Shown piece after piece: positions 1 through 9,904 of a stretch of DNA of 64,000 nucleotides. Origin of the DNA: Alphaproteobacteria bacterium PA4 (GTDB taxonomy: Bacteria > Pseudomonadota > Alphaproteobacteria > Sphingomonadales > Sphingomonadaceae); NCBI GenBank assembly GCA_002256005.1, contig NKIQ01000006.1, forward strand, positions 62,001 through 126,000, in the 5' to 3' direction. The notes under the pieces were generated by a model. The model was not told the DNA's origin, did no database searches, and saw only the letters and a program-made list of their open reading frames with translations. Made by a program: the position numbers and the translations under genes. Numbering within the stretch: the first letter of the stretch is position 1; each line of letters begins with the position of its first letter.

Positions 1-37
1 GGCGCTTTCCTTCGGGCGGCTTCGGCCGCGACACGGG

Positions 38-60
38 CCTGCCTTAGCGGCTAAGGCAGG
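38..60 (+). promoter_or_regulatory. Stem-loop over the photolyase ribosome-binding site
   Basis: A perfect 10-bp inverted repeat (CCTGCCTTAG / CTAAGGCAGG) with a CGG loop ends three bases before the photolyase ATG at 64. The only Shine-Dalgarno-like sequence (AAGGCAGG) lies inside its 3' arm, so the fold would hide the ribosome-binding site. There is no T-run, which argues against a simple terminator. It could equally be the tail of an upstream gene's terminator beyond the window edge. Confidence 0.5.
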
Positions 61-63
61 CAT

Positions 64-1473
64 ATGTCAGCACCCCAGCTTCTCTGGTTCCGCAACGATC
101 TGCGCCTCGCCGACCATGCCGCCGTCAGCGCCGCGGCGCGGGCCGGGCCGGTGGTGGCGCTGTTCGTGCTGGATGATGACAGCCCCGGCCATTGGCAGAT
201 GGGCGCGGCGCAGCGCTGGTGGCTGCACCACAGCCTGGCATCGCTCGCCGAAAGCCTGGCTGCGCAGGGTGGCCGGCTGGTGCTGCGGCGCGGACCCGCC
301 GGCGTGGTGGTGCCGCAACTGGCGCGCGACATCGGTGCAGCGGCTGTCCATACGCTGACCCATTACGAACCCTGGGCCAAGGCGCAGGACGCCGCCGTGG
401 CACGGGCGCTGGCCGACACGCCGACCGCGTTCCGCCGCTATCATGGCGTGCTGCTGGCGCCGCCCGCCAGCGTGCTGGCCGGCAATGGCGGCCGTTATCG
501 CATCTTCACGCCCTGGTGGCGCAAGTTGCAGGAGCAGATGCCGCCGGCGCGACCACAACCGGCGCCGGCGATGGCGTTCGCCGCGCCGCCGATGAGCGAC
601 GCACTCGCTGACTGGACGCTGCTGCCGACCAAGCCCGACTGGGCCGGCGGCTTCGCGGTGTGGACGCCGGGCGAGGCCGGTGCTGCCGCGCGGCTTCAGC
701 AGTTTCTCGCTGTCGCCGCCGCTTACGACAAGGGCCGCAACCTGCCTTCGCAGGACGGTTCCTCCCGCCTCTCCCCGCATCTGGCGCTTGGCGAGATATC
801 CGTGCGCGCGGTCTGGCATGCCGTCGCCGATGCCATTCCGGCGGCAGCGGCCGAGCCCTTTCTGCGCGAATTGGGCTGGCGCGATTTCGCTGCCAACATC
901 CTCGATCAATTCCCCGACCATGGCGATGTGCCGGGGCGACCGGTCTTTGACGCCATCGCCTTTCGCGATGCGCCCGCCGATCTCGCCGCCTGGCAGCAGG
1001 GCAGCACCGGCTATCCCATCGTCGATGCCGGCATGCGCCAGCTCTGGGCGACCGGCTGGATGCACAATCGCGTGCGCATGATCGCCGCCTCGTTCCTCAC
1101 CAAGCATCTGCTCATCGACTGGCGGGTGGGGGAACGCTGGTTCTGGGATTGCCTGGTCGATGCCGACCTCGGCGCCAATTCGCTGGGCTGGCAATGGGTG
1201 ATGGGGTCGGGTGTCGATTCCTCGCCGTTCAACCGGGTGTTCGCGCCGGTGACGCAAAGCAGCAAGTTCGACGCTGCCGGCTATATCCGGCAATGGGTGC
1301 CGGAACTCGCGCCGCTGCGCGATGCCGATATCCACGCCCCCTGGGAGGCGGAGCCGCTGATGCTGCGCGCTGCCGGGGTCACCCTGGGGCGCACCTACCC
1401 CCGGCCGATCATCGGCCATGCCGAAGGCCGGGCGCGGGCGCTGGCAGCCTATGCGGAAGCGGGCGCCAGCTGA
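64..1473 (+). CDS. phrB: Deoxyribodipyrimidine photolyase (FAD class I)
   Basis: Light-driven repair of cyclobutane pyrimidine dimers in DNA. The 469-residue length is normal for class I enzymes. The N-terminal antenna domain opens with LLWFRNDLRLADH. The C-terminal FAD domain carries the conserved GRNLP..GSSRLSPHL stretch (about residues 225-240), the ELGWRDF motif, and the GYPIVDAGMRQL, WMHNRVRM and SLGWQWVMGSG blocks. The start ATG follows a stem-loop that covers the ribosome-binding site. The gene converges on the permease, with only four bases between the two stops. A cryptochrome is possible on homology alone, but the family match is strong. Confidence 0.95.
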   Translation: MSAPQLLWFRNDLRLADHAAVSAAARAGPVVALFVLDDDSPGHWQMGAAQRWWLHHSLASLAESLAAQGGRLVLRRGPAGVVVPQLARDIGAAAVHTLTHYEPWAKAQDAAVARALADTPTAFRRYHGVLLAPPASVLAGNGGRYRIFTPWWRKLQEQMPPARPQPAPAMAFAAPPMSDALADWTLLPTKPDWAGGFAVWTPGEAGAAARLQQFLAVAAAYDKGRNLPSQDGSSRLSPHLALGEISVRAVWHAVADAIPAAAAEPFLRELGWRDFAANILDQFPDHGDVPGRPVFDAIAFRDAPADLAAWQQGSTGYPIVDAGMRQLWATGWMHNRVRMIAASFLTKHLLIDWRVGERWFWDCLVDADLGANSLGWQWVMGSGVDSSPFNRVFAPVTQSSKFDAAGYIRQWVPELAPLRDADIHAPWEAEPLMLRAAGVTLGRTYPRPIIGHAEGRARALAAYAEAGAS

Positions 1474-1477
1474 GGCC

Positions 1478-2794
1478 TCAGCCGCTGCGACGCACGCGAT
1501 AGAGCAACGTTGTCAACGCGATGTAGATGGCGATGCCGATGGCCTCCTCGCGCGTGCTTTGCGCCGTCACCCACAGGATGGCGAGCGAGCCGATCGCCCA
1601 GAGCCATTGCAGGCCGGGCACGCGAAGCGGCGGCCCGGCAAGCGCCACGCCATCGCGGCGCAGGCGCAACACCGCGACGCCGGCGATCAGATAGACGAGC
1701 AGTGCGGTCAGCGACGACAGGGCGACCAGCGCGGCAAAGCTGCCGGAGATGGCGAGCGCAATGGCGACGGCGGCATGGGTGAAGCTGGCGATCCACGGTG
1801 CGCGGGTGCGGGGGTGAACCCGGCCCAGCGCCGCCGGCAGAAAGCCATCGCGGGCCAGCGCGAACAGGATGCGCGGCGAGGACAGCGCATCGCTGGCCAG
1901 CCAGCCGAACATCGACAGCGCTGCGCCGACGAGCAGCAGCAGCCGCAGCGGCAGCGAGACGGTGGCGATGGCATCGGCGAGCGGCGCCTTGGCCGTCGCC
2001 AGCGCAGCGCCGAGCAGCCCCTGTGCCACCAGCTGGATGGCAATGCACAGCAGCGCATAGCCGATCAGGGCGGCAATGGCGGCGCGCGGAATGGTGCGCG
2101 CCGGGTCCCGCACCTCTCCCGAGACCGCCATCGAGGATTCGATGCCGAAGAACATGAAGATGCCGACAATGGCGGCGCGACCGACATCGCTGCCCCCGGC
2201 GACCGCGGCAGGTGCCGCAAGCAAATGCGCCGGCGTGACGAACCACAGCCCGACGCCCAGGAACACCGCCAGGGGCACAAGCTTGATCAGTGTCGCCGCG
2301 CTGACGAACCGCGCCGCGCCGCCGACGCCGGCGGCGTTGATGACGGCAAGGCCGAACAGCATGGCCATGATCACCGCCGCCCGCGCCGGGCCGTCGGCCA
2401 GCGCCGGCACCATCTCCGCCACCGTATCGGCGACCGCGGCGGCGATGCCACCGGCGGCGAGCACCAGGCTCGCCCAGAGCAGCATCCCGGACTGCAGCGA
2501 CCAGAATGGTCCCAGCGCATGATCGACAAAGCCGGTAATCCCGCCGCTGGTCGGCACCCGGCTCGCCGCCTCGGCAAAGCACAGGGTCATGCAGCCAATG
2601 ACAAGTGCACAGGCGAGATAGGCAAGCGGCGCCCAGGGCCCGACCGCCGCCGCCATCGTTGCCGGCACGACGAACACCGAACTACCGAGCAGCATCCCGA
2701 CATAGGCGATGGCGAGCGGCCAGGGACCGATCGAACGCACCAGCCCGGCATCGCGGGCGTGCACGGTCTGATCAACGGAAGCGGGCGCGTTCAC
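1478..2794 (-). CDS. APC-superfamily amino acid permease
   Basis: Polytopic inner-membrane transporter of 438 residues with about 12 hydrophobic segments, expected to import an amino acid or polyamine by proton symport. The N-terminal GPWPLAIAYVGMLLGSSVF and the following GPWAPLAYLACALV match the first helices of the amino acid-polyamine-organocation superfamily. SGEVRDPARTIPRA is the typical loop E(V/T)xNPxRxxPRA. The assigned start is a GTG without a clear ribosome-binding site, so the true start could be slightly different. Substrate cannot be read from the sequence. Confidence 0.85.
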   Translation of the reverse strand: MNAPASVDQTVHARDAGLVRSIGPWPLAIAYVGMLLGSSVFVVPATMAAAVGPWAPLAYLACALVIGCMTLCFAEAASRVPTSGGITGFVDHALGPFWSLQSGMLLWASLVLAAGGIAAAVADTVAEMVPALADGPARAAVIMAMLFGLAVINAAGVGGAARFVSAATLIKLVPLAVFLGVGLWFVTPAHLLAAPAAVAGGSDVGRAAIVGIFMFFGIESSMAVSGEVRDPARTIPRAAIAALIGYALLCIAIQLVAQGLLGAALATAKAPLADAIATVSLPLRLLLLVGAALSMFGWLASDALSSPRILFALARDGFLPAALGRVHPRTRAPWIASFTHAAVAIALAISGSFAALVALSSLTALLVYLIAGVAVLRLRRDGVALAGPPLRVPGLQWLWAIGSLAILWVTAQSTREEAIGIAIYIALTTLLYRVRRSG

Positions 2795-2844
2795 CCGGCA
2801 AGGCTAGGCATTCGTTCCGGCGCTGTCCATCGCCGGACGCCGCG

Positions 2845-3546
2845 TCAGCCGAGGTCGAAGACCAGCACTTCGGCGCCCGCTTCCGATGTCAGCGTCAGCG
2901 TGTCGGTTTCCGTCACGGCAAAGCCATCGCCCTGTGCCAGTGGCTGGTCGGCGGCGGTCAGGCTGCCCCTGGCCACCTGCAGCCAGGCATGGCCGCGGGT
3001 GATCGGCACGGCGAGAGTCCCGCCCGGCGCCAGCAGTGCCCGGCTGATCGTCGCATCGCTGCGGATGGTGACGGCTTCCGGGCCACCTTCGGGGGCGGCG
3101 ATCAGATCGAGCCGTGTTTCGCCGCTGGTGGCGGCCGGCAGGCGCTTCTGCTCATAGCCTGGCGCAATGCCCTGTTCGGAGGGCAGCAGCCAGATCTGCA
3201 GCAGATGCACAGGGTCGGTCGGGCTGGCGTTGAATTCGGAATGGCGGATTCCGCTGCCGGCGCTCATCCGCTGCGCTTCGCCCGGCGTGATGACAGCGCC
3301 GGTGCCGAGGCTGTCGCGATGTTCGAGCGCGCCAGCGAGGATATAGGTGACGATCTCCATATCGGCATGGCCGTGCGTCGGGAAACCGCCGCCGCCGGCG
3401 ATCTTGTCCTCGTTGATCACGCGCAGGCTGCGAAAGCCCATGTAGCGCGGGTCACGATAGTCCCCGAAGCTGAAGCTGTGCGCGGTGTCGAGCCAGCCGA
3501 AATCGAATTTGCCGCGCGCGTCGGCGGGGCGGTGCAGGGTCTTCAT
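2845..3546 (-). CDS. Pirin family protein (YhhW-like)
   Basis: Bicupin iron protein of 233 residues; relatives include quercetin 2,3-dioxygenase YhhW. The N-terminal cupin keeps the metal-binding HGH (in THGHADME) and the later RHSEFN histidine and glutamate. The pirin signature RVINEDKIAGGGGFPTHGH is clear. The start ATG is preceded by GGGAGA at good spacing. It is a stand-alone gene on the same strand as its neighbours. The natural substrate is unknown; many family members are cofactors or have only a side activity on flavonoids. Confidence 0.9.
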   Translation of the reverse strand: MKTLHRPADARGKFDFGWLDTAHSFSFGDYRDPRYMGFRSLRVINEDKIAGGGGFPTHGHADMEIVTYILAGALEHRDSLGTGAVITPGEAQRMSAGSGIRHSEFNASPTDPVHLLQIWLLPSEQGIAPGYEQKRLPAATSGETRLDLIAAPEGGPEAVTIRSDATISRALLAPGGTLAVPITRGHAWLQVARGSLTAADQPLAQGDGFAVTETDTLTLTSEAGAEVLVFDLG

Positions 3547-3630
3547 CGATCAATCTCCCGTCGGGGGTGTGGCGCAGAGATGGGCCGTCGCCGCCATCAT
3601 GCCAGACGCGCCGCGGCTTGGGCAGCCATG

Positions 3631-4329
3631 TCAATAGGGTATGACCAGGCCCTGCCAGTCGAGCAACTGGCCGGACTGGTCCGGCGTGGCGGCATTGATG
3701 ACGTCAACGAGATGGCGGGCGGCCTGCAGCGGCTGCAACAGTGCCGGAACCGAGCGGTGAAACGGCTGTGACAGGTCGGTGTCGACGGTGCCGGGATGCA
3801 GGCTGAGCAGGATCGAATCGGGATTGCGGCGCGCCTGTTCGATCGCCATCGTGCGCATCAGTTGGTTGAGCGCCGCCTTGGACGCGCGATAGCTGTGCCA
3901 GCCACCGAGCCGGTTGTCGGCGATGGAGCCAACGCGGGCCGAGAGCGCGGCGAACAGCGTCTTGCGGCCCCTGGGCAGCAGCGGCAGGAACGCCTGGGCG
4001 ATCAGCGCCGGGCCGATGGCATTGACGGCAAAGGAGCGCGCCATGGCGGCCGGGTCGAGCTGCCTCAACGCCCGTTCCGGCGCCAGGTCCGGCGCATGCA
4101 ACAGGCCGACCGTGCAAATGACCAGATCGGGCGGCGCCGCCAGGCCGGCCGCAGCGGCGGTAACACTGTCCGGATTGGTGACATCAAGGCCGGTGTGGCG
4201 ACCGAGGCGGCTGACCTGGGTGACCCGATCGTCCGCCTCCAGCAGGGTTGCCAGTGCGGCACCGATACCGCCGCGGGCGCCAATCACCACGGCATGCATC
4301 CCGGAAGTGAAGGATGACAGGCGACTCAT
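3631..4329 (-). CDS. SDR family oxidoreductase (C-factor/CsgA-like)
   Basis: Classical short-chain dehydrogenase fold of 232 residues. The nucleotide-binding motif appears as GARGGIG (about residues 18-24) and the active site as YRASKAALN, the YxxxK pair. The short length, the VGSIADN segment and HPGTVDTDLSQPF near the C terminus resemble C-factor/YwfD-type SDRs. It lies 18 bases downstream of clpS on the same strand and may be cotranscribed. Substrate unknown. Confidence 0.85.
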   Translation of the reverse strand: MSRLSSFTSGMHAVVIGARGGIGAALATLLEADDRVTQVSRLGRHTGLDVTNPDSVTAAAAGLAAPPDLVICTVGLLHAPDLAPERALRQLDPAAMARSFAVNAIGPALIAQAFLPLLPRGRKTLFAALSARVGSIADNRLGGWHSYRASKAALNQLMRTMAIEQARRNPDSILLSLHPGTVDTDLSQPFHRSVPALLQPLQAARHLVDVINAATPDQSGQLLDWQGLVIPY

Positions 4330-4347
4330 GTCGCTGATGGCACCACG

Positions 4348-4698
4348 TCAGTCCTTTTCCATCGTGCACTGCAATGGGTGCTGATGCTCGCGCGCGAAAT
4401 CGATGACCTGGTTGACCTTGGTCTCGGCGACTTCATAGGTGAAGATCCCGCAGACGCCGACGCCGCGCTGGTGGACGTGCAGCATGACCCGCGTCGCCGC
4501 CTCGATATCCATGCGGAAGAAGCGCTGCAGCGTCAGCACGACAAATTCCATCGGGGTGTAATCGTCGTTGAGCAGCAGCACCTTGTACAGCGCCGGCTTG
4601 GCGGTGCGGGTCCGTGTCTTGGTCGCGACGCCGACGCCGGTACCGCCGGGCGGCATGCCATCGGCATCATCATCGCTCAGATACGGAGTCAGCAGCAT
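4348..4698 (-). CDS. clpS: ATP-dependent Clp protease adaptor ClpS
   Basis: Adaptor that binds N-degron substrates and delivers them to the ClpAP protease in the cytoplasm. The 116-residue product has the core [17 protein letters not shown], in which NDD and the following MEFV shape the N-end residue pocket. It also has [21 protein letters not shown] near the C terminus. The start at 4698 gives the usual family length; an in-frame ATG at 4755 would add 19 residues but lies against the phasin terminator. clpA is not adjacent here; the next gene is an SDR. Confidence 0.95.
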   Translation of the reverse strand: MLLTPYLSDDDADGMPPGGTGVGVATKTRTRTAKPALYKVLLLNDDYTPMEFVVLTLQRFFRMDIEAATRVMLHVHQRGVGVCGIFTYEVAETKVNQVIDFAREHQHPLQCTMEKD

Positions 4699-4759
4699 GG
4701 ATGGCGGGCCTGGGTTGGGGCGTGGAATGGCGGCTATATAAGCGCAATCGGACATACAG

Positions 4760-4790
4760 AAAAGGGCGGGCGCGTCACCGCACCCGCCCC
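4760..4790 (-). terminator. Rho-independent terminator of the phasin gene
   Basis: Read on the minus strand, a GC-rich stem (GGGCGGGTGCG / CGCGCCCGCCC with one mismatch and a GTGA loop) is followed directly by TTTT. It lies just beyond the phasin stop at 4812 and before clpS, so clpS probably has its own promoter or depends on read-through. Confidence 0.75.
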
Positions 4791-4811
4791 TCTGTGTAAC
4801 GTCGCCGACGC

Positions 4812-5489
4812 TTACTTGTTGAACGTCGTCTTCAGCTTGTCGGTGGCGATGGCGATGCGGTTCTGCACCGGTTCCATCACTTCGCCGGCCAGCTTGACCA
4901 TCATTTCGGTCATCTTCGAAAACTCGCTGACGGCGGCATCGAACTGACCCTTGGCGAAATCGCTCTGCAGCTGCATCAGCTCGGTCGGGGACTTGGCGGC
5001 GGTCATCGCCTTCACGGCGGTCGAGGCTTCTTCGAAGCGCGTGCGCGACAGTTCGGCGACATGGCTGGCGATGGCTTCGATGCCGGCCGAGGCAGCGCGG
5101 GCCGAGGCGAGCAGCGCTTCGACATTGCCGCGGGCCATTTCGGTCATTTCGTCGAGCGACTTCATCGACTGCTCAACGGCTTCCTTCGACTTGACGGTGA
5201 TCTGTTCCATCGCAGCCTTGCCGTTCGCGACGGCTTCTTCGGCGGTCTTGCTCAGCTGGCTGACGGTCGACTTGACGGTTTCCTGGGTGGTTTCGAATGC
5301 GGTGGCCATGGGATGCTCCTTGAGGGAAAAAGTGGTGGGGACGGATTTCAACACTGGGGGAACCCGCGCCGGCGTTTCGGCCGGGGGCGGGGCAGTCATG
5401 GTCGGCACGCTCGCCAGCAATGGCTTGGCGGGCTTTGCCGTCCGGGGCGCGCGCGGCTTGCGGGTCGTGTCACTGGATTTGCCGGGCAT
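4812..5489 (-). CDS. Phasin family protein (PHA granule-associated)
   Basis: Phasins coat polyhydroxyalkanoate granules. The C-terminal 150 residues form an alanine-rich amphipathic helical phasin domain ([30 protein letters not shown] and flanks in the family pattern). The first 60 residues form a Lys/Pro/Ala-rich extension. Three starts are possible: 5501 with no ribosome-binding site; 5489 with GGAG seven bases upstream, chosen here; and 5309 with a strong AAGGAG, giving a 165-residue core protein. Upstream TGCAACA palindromes look like PhaR-type operators. Thiolase and bdhA genes elsewhere in the window support PHA metabolism. Confidence 0.88.
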   Translation of the reverse strand: MPGKSSDTTRKPRAPRTAKPAKPLLASVPTMTAPPPAETPARVPPVLKSVPTTFSLKEHPMATAFETTQETVKSTVSQLSKTAEEAVANGKAAMEQITVKSKEAVEQSMKSLDEMTEMARGNVEALLASARAASAGIEAIASHVAELSRTRFEEASTAVKAMTAAKSPTELMQLQSDFAKGQFDAAVSEFSKMTEMMVKLAGEVMEPVQNRIAIATDKLKTTFNK

Positions 5490-5518
5490 CACGCGCTCCA
5501 TGGAGTGTCTTGCTGCGG

Positions 5519-5572
5519 TGCAACATAACGCTAACGCAACCCGGTTTCAAGGGGTATTGTTGCACTGCAACA
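5519..5572. promoter_or_regulatory. Candidate PhaR-type operator upstream of the phasin
   Basis: A near-perfect palindrome TGTTGCACTGCAACA (7-bp arms, one central base) lies at 5558-5572, and a second TGCAACA half-site at 5519-5525. TGC/GCA-rich palindromes of this kind are known binding sites of the PHA-responsive repressor PhaR in front of phasin genes in alphaproteobacteria. The assignment here rests on sequence likeness and position only. The site lies between divergent genes, 64 bases from the 5-oxoprolinase start. Confidence 0.55.
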
Positions 5573-5635
5573 TGAATGTCATCGGCAACGCCTGCCCCTT
5601 GACCTGAACGGCCTGCTCGCCCAGCACAAGCGGCC

Positions 5636-8600
5636 ATGAACGCTTGGGAATTCTGGGTCGATCGCGGCGGCACCTTCACCGACATCGTCGCGCGCCGGCC
5701 GGATGGCACGCTTGCGACGCTGAAGCTGTTGAGCGAGGACCCCGGCCATTATGCCGATGCAGCCGCCGAAGGAATCGTGCGGCTGCGGGGGGACGATCCG
5801 GCGCCGATCGCCGCGGTGCGCATGGGCACCACCGTCGCCACCAATGCCCTGCTGGAACGCAAGGGCGAACCGACATTGCTCGCCATCACACGCGGGCATC
5901 GCGACGCGCTGCGCATCGGCCATCAGGCGCGGCCGCAGATCTTTGCGCGCAACATCGAGCGGCCGGCGCCGCTCTACGCCGACGTCGTCGAGATTGCCGA
6001 ACGGGTCGATGTCGCCGGCCGGGTGTTGATGCCGCTCGACACTGAAGCGACCACGGCGGCGTTGCAGGCGGCGTTCGACACCGGATTGCGCAGCATCGCC
6101 ATCGTGCTGATGCACGGCTGGGCGCATCCGGCGCATGAACGGGCCGTGGCCACCATCGCGCAGCGCATCGGCTTCACCCAGGTGACGATGAGCCATCAGG
6201 TCGGTGCCGTCATCAAACTGGTACCGCGCGGCGAAACTGCCGTTGCCGATGCCTATCTGTCGCCGGTGCTGCGTCGCTATGTGGAGACGGTCGCGGCGGC
6301 CATCGACACCGACACATTGCTGTTCATGCAGTCGAACGGCGGTCTGGTCGCCGCACGGCATTTCCAGGGCCGCGACGCCATCCTGTCCGGCCCGGCCGGC
6401 GGCATCGTCGGCATGGCGGCGACCGGTGCGGCGGCGGGTTTCGATCGGTTGATCGGCTTTGACATGGGCGGCACCTCCACCGACGTGTCCCATCATGACG
6501 GCGCCTTCGAACGCGCCGAGGCGGTGACGGTGGCCGGCGTCAATCTGCGCGTGCCGATGCTGCGCATCGACACGGTGGCGGCGGGCGGCGGCTCCATCCT
6601 CGCCTTCGATGGCGCCCGGCTGCGGGTGGGGCCGGACAGCGCCGGTGCCAGCCCTGGCCCCGCCGCCTATCGCCGCGGTGGCCCGCTGACCGTCACCGAT
6701 TGCAATGTGCTGCTGGGGAAATTGCAGCCGGACTTCTTCCCTTCGCTGTTCGGCCCCAATGGTGACGCGCCGCTCGATCGCGATACGGTCGCCGCCGGCT
6801 TTGGCGACCTTGCCGCCCGCATGGACAGCCGCCCGGAACGCGTCGCCGCCGGCGCGCTCGCCATCGCCGTTGAAACCATGGCGCAGGCGATCAAGGGCAT
6901 TTCCATCGCCCGCGGCCATGATGTCGCCGGCTATACGCTGGCCTGTTTCGGCGGCGCCGCCGGCCAGCATGCCTGCCTGGTTGCCGATGCGCTCGGCATG
7001 CGGCGGATCATGGTGCACCCGCTCGCCGGCGTGCTCTCCGCCTATGGCATCGGCCTCGCCGATGTGCGGGTGCTGCGCGAGGCGACGCTGGGTGTGGCGC
7101 TGGACGATATGGCGACGTCGGCAGTCGCAGCGGCGGCGGCCGATCTGGCCCGGGCCGCGACCGATGCGCTGGCAGCGCAGGGGCTGCGCTTCGACACTAT
7201 CCGCCAGCAGGCCGAAGCGCGCATCCGTTATGCCGGTTCCGATTCGAGCATCGCCGTGGCGCTGGCCCCGCCCGCCGCCATGGCTGCGGCCTTTGCGGCC
7301 GAGCAGCAGCGCCGCTTCGGCTTTGCGGTCAGCGACGCTGCGCTGGTCATCGATTCGATTGCGGTGGAAGCGATCGGCGAAACCACCCGCGCTGCCGCTT
7401 CGGCCGCCCGACCCTTGCCGGCGCCGGCGCCCCTGGCAGAGCGGCCGGTGTATATGGCCGATGCCTGGCACGACGTGCCGTTCTACGATCGTGCCGGCCT
7501 CGGCGCCGGCTGGGCCATGGCTGGCCCTGCAATCATCATCGACGCCAGCGCCACGACCATTGTCGAACCGGGCTGGGCGGTGCGCGTCGATGCGGCGGCC
7601 AATCTCATTCTCGAACGCCGCGATGCGCCGCCGCCGCCACCCGCCGCCACGACCTGTGACCCGGTGCTGCTGGAAGTGTTCGCCAACCGCTTCATGGCCA
7701 TCGCCGAACAGATGGGCGTGGCGCTGCAGACCACGGCCTGGTCGGTCAACATCAAGGAACGCCTGGATTTTTCCTGCGCCATTTTCGATGCCGACGGCCA
7801 TCTCATCGCCAATGCCCCGCACATGCCCGTGCATCTGGGGTCCATGGGCGATTCGATTCGCGCCGTGCGCGGCGCGCGCGCCGACGATGGCCGCGGCATA
7901 CGGCCGGGCGACGTCTACATGCTCAACGCGCCCTATAATGGCGGCACGCATCTTCCCGATGTGACGGTGGTGATGCCGGTGTTCGGCGCGGCGGCGACGC
8001 CCGACTATTGGGTGGCGGCGCGGGGCCATCAGGCCGATATCGGTGGCACCACGCCGGGATCGATGCCCCCCGACAGCCGCAGCGTCGCCGAAGAAGGCGT
8101 GCTGATCGACAATGTGCTGCTGGTCGACGAGGGCCGGCTGTGCCGCGACGCGGTGCTAGCGCTGCTGCGCTCGGGCCCCTGGCCGGCGCGCGATCCGGAA
8201 CGCTGCCTCGGCGATCTGCAGGCGCAGGCCGCCGCCTGTGCGCGCGGCGCCGCGGAATTGCGGATGCTGGCGGCGACGTTCGGCGGCGATGTCGTCGCCG
8301 CCTATATGGGCCATGTCCAGGACAATGCCGAAGCCGCGGTGCGCGCCGCAATCCGGCAGCTCCACGACGGCGAATTCGCCTATGCCATGGACAATGGCGC
8401 GGTGGTGCGGGTCGCGGTGCGTATCGATCGCGCCGCCGGCAGCGCGACGGTCGATTTCACAGGCACGTCGGACCAGCTGCCCGACAATTTCAACGCGCCG
8501 CTCGCCGTGTGCCGGGCCGCGGTGCTCTATGTCTTCCGCTGCCTGATCGATGGCGACCTGCCGATGAACGACGGCTGCCTGCGGCCGATCCGGCTGGTCG

Positions 8601-9193
8601 TGCCGGAAGGATCGATGCTCAACCCGCGCTATCCGGCGGCGGTGGTCGCCGGCAATGTCGAAACCAGCCAGGTCATCACCGATGCGCTGTTCGGCGCCCT
8701 GGGCGTGATGGCGGCGGCGCAGGGCACGATGAACAATCTGACCTTCGGCAACGCCCGCCACCAATATTATGAAACGATTGCCGGTGGTGCCGGGGCCGGC
8801 CCGGGCTTTGCCGGGGCGAGCGCGGTGCAGACGCACATGACCAACAGCCGGCTGACCGACCCGGAAGTGCTGGAAACCCGCTTCCCGGTGCTGGTCGAGG
8901 ATTTTGCGGTCCGCGCCGGATCGGGCGGGGCCGGCCGCTGGCGCGGTGGTGACGGCGTCGTCCGTCGCCTGCGCTTCCGCGAGCCGATGACGGTGAGCAT
9001 CCTTGCCAACCGTCGGCAGGTGCCGCCGTTCGGCCTTGCCGGCGGCAGTGCCGCGTCGCCCGGCGAAACCCGGGTTGAACGCTGCGATGGCAGCATCGAA
9101 ACTCTGGGCGCCACCGATCGTGCCGAACTGGCCGCCGGCGATGCCATCGTGGTGATGACGCCCGGCGGCGGCGGCTTTGGCGTGGCGGACTGA
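5636..9193 (+). CDS. 5-oxoprolinase / hydantoinase A-B fusion protein
   Basis: A 1185-residue fusion of HyuA-like and HyuB-like halves, as in eukaryotic-type ATP-dependent 5-oxoprolinase (5-oxo-L-proline to L-glutamate) and N-methylhydantoinase. The HyuA half has the ATP-grasping [13 protein letters not shown] (residues 5-17), [23 protein letters not shown] and [11 protein letters not shown]. The HyuB half begins near residue 675 with [20 protein letters not shown] and contains [14 protein letters not shown] and [15 protein letters not shown]. Length is slightly under the roughly 1290 of animal OPLAH. The nearby DUF969-DUF979 operon supports a role in 5-oxoproline use, but a hydantoin substrate cannot be excluded. 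Confidence 0.9.
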   Translation: MNAWEFWVDRGGTFTDIVARRPDGTLATLKLLSEDPGHYADAAAEGIVRLRGDDPAPIAAVRMGTTVATNALLERKGEPTLLAITRGHRDALRIGHQARPQIFARNIERPAPLYADVVEIAERVDVAGRVLMPLDTEATTAALQAAFDTGLRSIAIVLMHGWAHPAHERAVATIAQRIGFTQVTMSHQVGAVIKLVPRGETAVADAYLSPVLRRYVETVAAAIDTDTLLFMQSNGGLVAARHFQGRDAILSGPAGGIVGMAATGAAAGFDRLIGFDMGGTSTDVSHHDGAFERAEAVTVAGVNLRVPMLRIDTVAAGGGSILAFDGARLRVGPDSAGASPGPAAYRRGGPLTVTDCNVLLGKLQPDFFPSLFGPNGDAPLDRDTVAAGFGDLAARMDSRPERVAAGALAIAVETMAQAIKGISIARGHDVAGYTLACFGGAAGQHACLVADALGMRRIMVHPLAGVLSAYGIGLADVRVLREATLGVALDDMATSAVAAAAADLARAATDALAAQGLRFDTIRQQAEARIRYAGSDSSIAVALAPPAAMAAAFAAEQQRRFGFAVSDAALVIDSIAVEAIGETTRAAASAARPLPAPAPLAERPVYMADAWHDVPFYDRAGLGAGWAMAGPAIIIDASATTIVEPGWAVRVDAAANLILERRDAPPPPPAATTCDPVLLEVFANRFMAIAEQMGVALQTTAWSVNIKERLDFSCAIFDADGHLIANAPHMPVHLGSMGDSIRAVRGARADDGRGIRPGDVYMLNAPYNGGTHLPDVTVVMPVFGAAATPDYWVAARGHQADIGGTTPGSMPPDSRSVAEEGVLIDNVLLVDEGRLCRDAVLALLRSGPWPARDPERCLGDLQAQAAACARGAAELRMLAATFGGDVVAAYMGHVQDNAEAAVRAAIRQLHDGEFAYAMDNGAVVRVAVRIDRAAGSATVDFTGTSDQLPDNFNAPLAVCRAAVLYVFRCLIDGDLPMNDGCLRPIRLVVPEGSMLNPRYPAAVVAGNVETSQVITDALFGALGVMAAAQGTMNNLTFGNARHQYYETIAGGAGAGPGFAGASAVQTHMTNSRLTDPEVLETRFPVLVEDFAVRAGSGGAGRWRGGDGVVRRLRFREPMTVSILANRRQVPPFGLAGGSAASPGETRVERCDGSIETLGATDRAELAAGDAIVVMTPGGGGFGVAD

Positions 9194-9203
9194 CCGCCAC
9201 GCC
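9179..9203. terminator. Stem-loop at the 3' end of the oxoprolinase gene
   Basis: A perfect 10-bp inverted repeat (GGCGTGGCGG / CCGCCACGCC) with an ACTGA loop spans the oxoprolinase stop codon and sits between two convergent genes. There is no T-run, so termination or 3'-end stabilisation is inferred from position only. Confidence 0.45.
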
Positions 9204-9211
9204 TATCGTGA

Positions 9212-9745
9212 CTATTTGGCGCCTTGCAGCTGCAGGATCGGCAGCTGCGACGACAGGCCCAGATTGATCAGCATCGCCAGACGGCGATCGATCTGGAAAA
9301 AGCTTGCGGCCTTGATGCCGGGCAGCACCTTGCCGACGATCGGCACATATTTCTTGCGCAATGTGTCGGCCTTCACATCCACATCGAGCCAGCGGCTGAT
9401 GAACCGGGTTGCCTCGGCGTCATTGTAGCTGCCGAAATGCTCGCTGTATTCCTTGATCAGGGCATATTTGGCATTGTTGATCACGGTCAGCTCGGCGATG
9501 TAGCGATCATAGACCGGCCAGAATCTGGCGGCCTCCGCTTCCGTCAGATCCAGAGTTTCGGCTGTCACCTTGCGCTTGTCGGCGCGCAGATCGGCGCGCA
9601 TGATCTGCAGGTCGGCCTCGCTCAGATTTGTGCCCATCGTGAGGTCTTGCGGCGAAGCCGTTTGTGCCATCACAGGTGTCATCACCAACAGCGCGGCACT
9701 TGCCAGCGCCAGCCGAACGGTCGCCTTCAACAGTCCTGAACCCAT
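9212..9745 (-). CDS. Exported helical protein, Spy/LTXXQ-like, unknown function
   Basis: A 177-residue protein with a clear signal peptide (hydrophobic stretch LALASAALLVMTPVMAQ, cleavage after AQA-type residues), so periplasmic. The mature part is helical and contains DLTEAEAARFWPVYDRYIAEL, which resembles the repeated LTxxQ...FWPVYDxY pattern of Spy/CpxP-type proteins. I can name no enzyme motif. The start at 9745 has AGGA upstream; earlier in-frame starts would precede the signal peptide. It lies between the oxoprolinase and the DUF969 operon on the opposite strand, so it is probably regulated apart. Confidence 0.75.
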   Translation of the reverse strand: MGSGLLKATVRLALASAALLVMTPVMAQTASPQDLTMGTNLSEADLQIMRADLRADKRKVTAETLDLTEAEAARFWPVYDRYIAELTVINNAKYALIKEYSEHFGSYNDAEATRFISRWLDVDVKADTLRKKYVPIVGKVLPGIKAASFFQIDRRLAMLINLGLSSQLPILQLQGAK

Positions 9746-9904
9746 GTTCCTGTCCCCCGACAGCCCGGCAATGCCGCCGGGCGGGCCTGTTTTGAGAGAG
9801 CGGTCGCTTCCTGTCCAGCGTCTTTGCACAGGGCCGGGCGGCAATCGCCCCTGTCACTCGGCGCCTGCGCTTGCTACCACGCCGCCATAACCAAGGGGGC
9901 GCCG

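Noticed and set aside
1418-3157. 579-codon plus-strand frame over the permease and pirin genes
   Set aside because: Gln/Arg-rich composition and no motif; the minus-strand permease and pirin are clear.
5579-8029. 816-codon open frame antisense to the oxoprolinase gene
   Set aside because: Product is His/Arg/Gly-rich with no family pattern; it is a GC-rich third-position shadow of the oxoprolinase reading frame.
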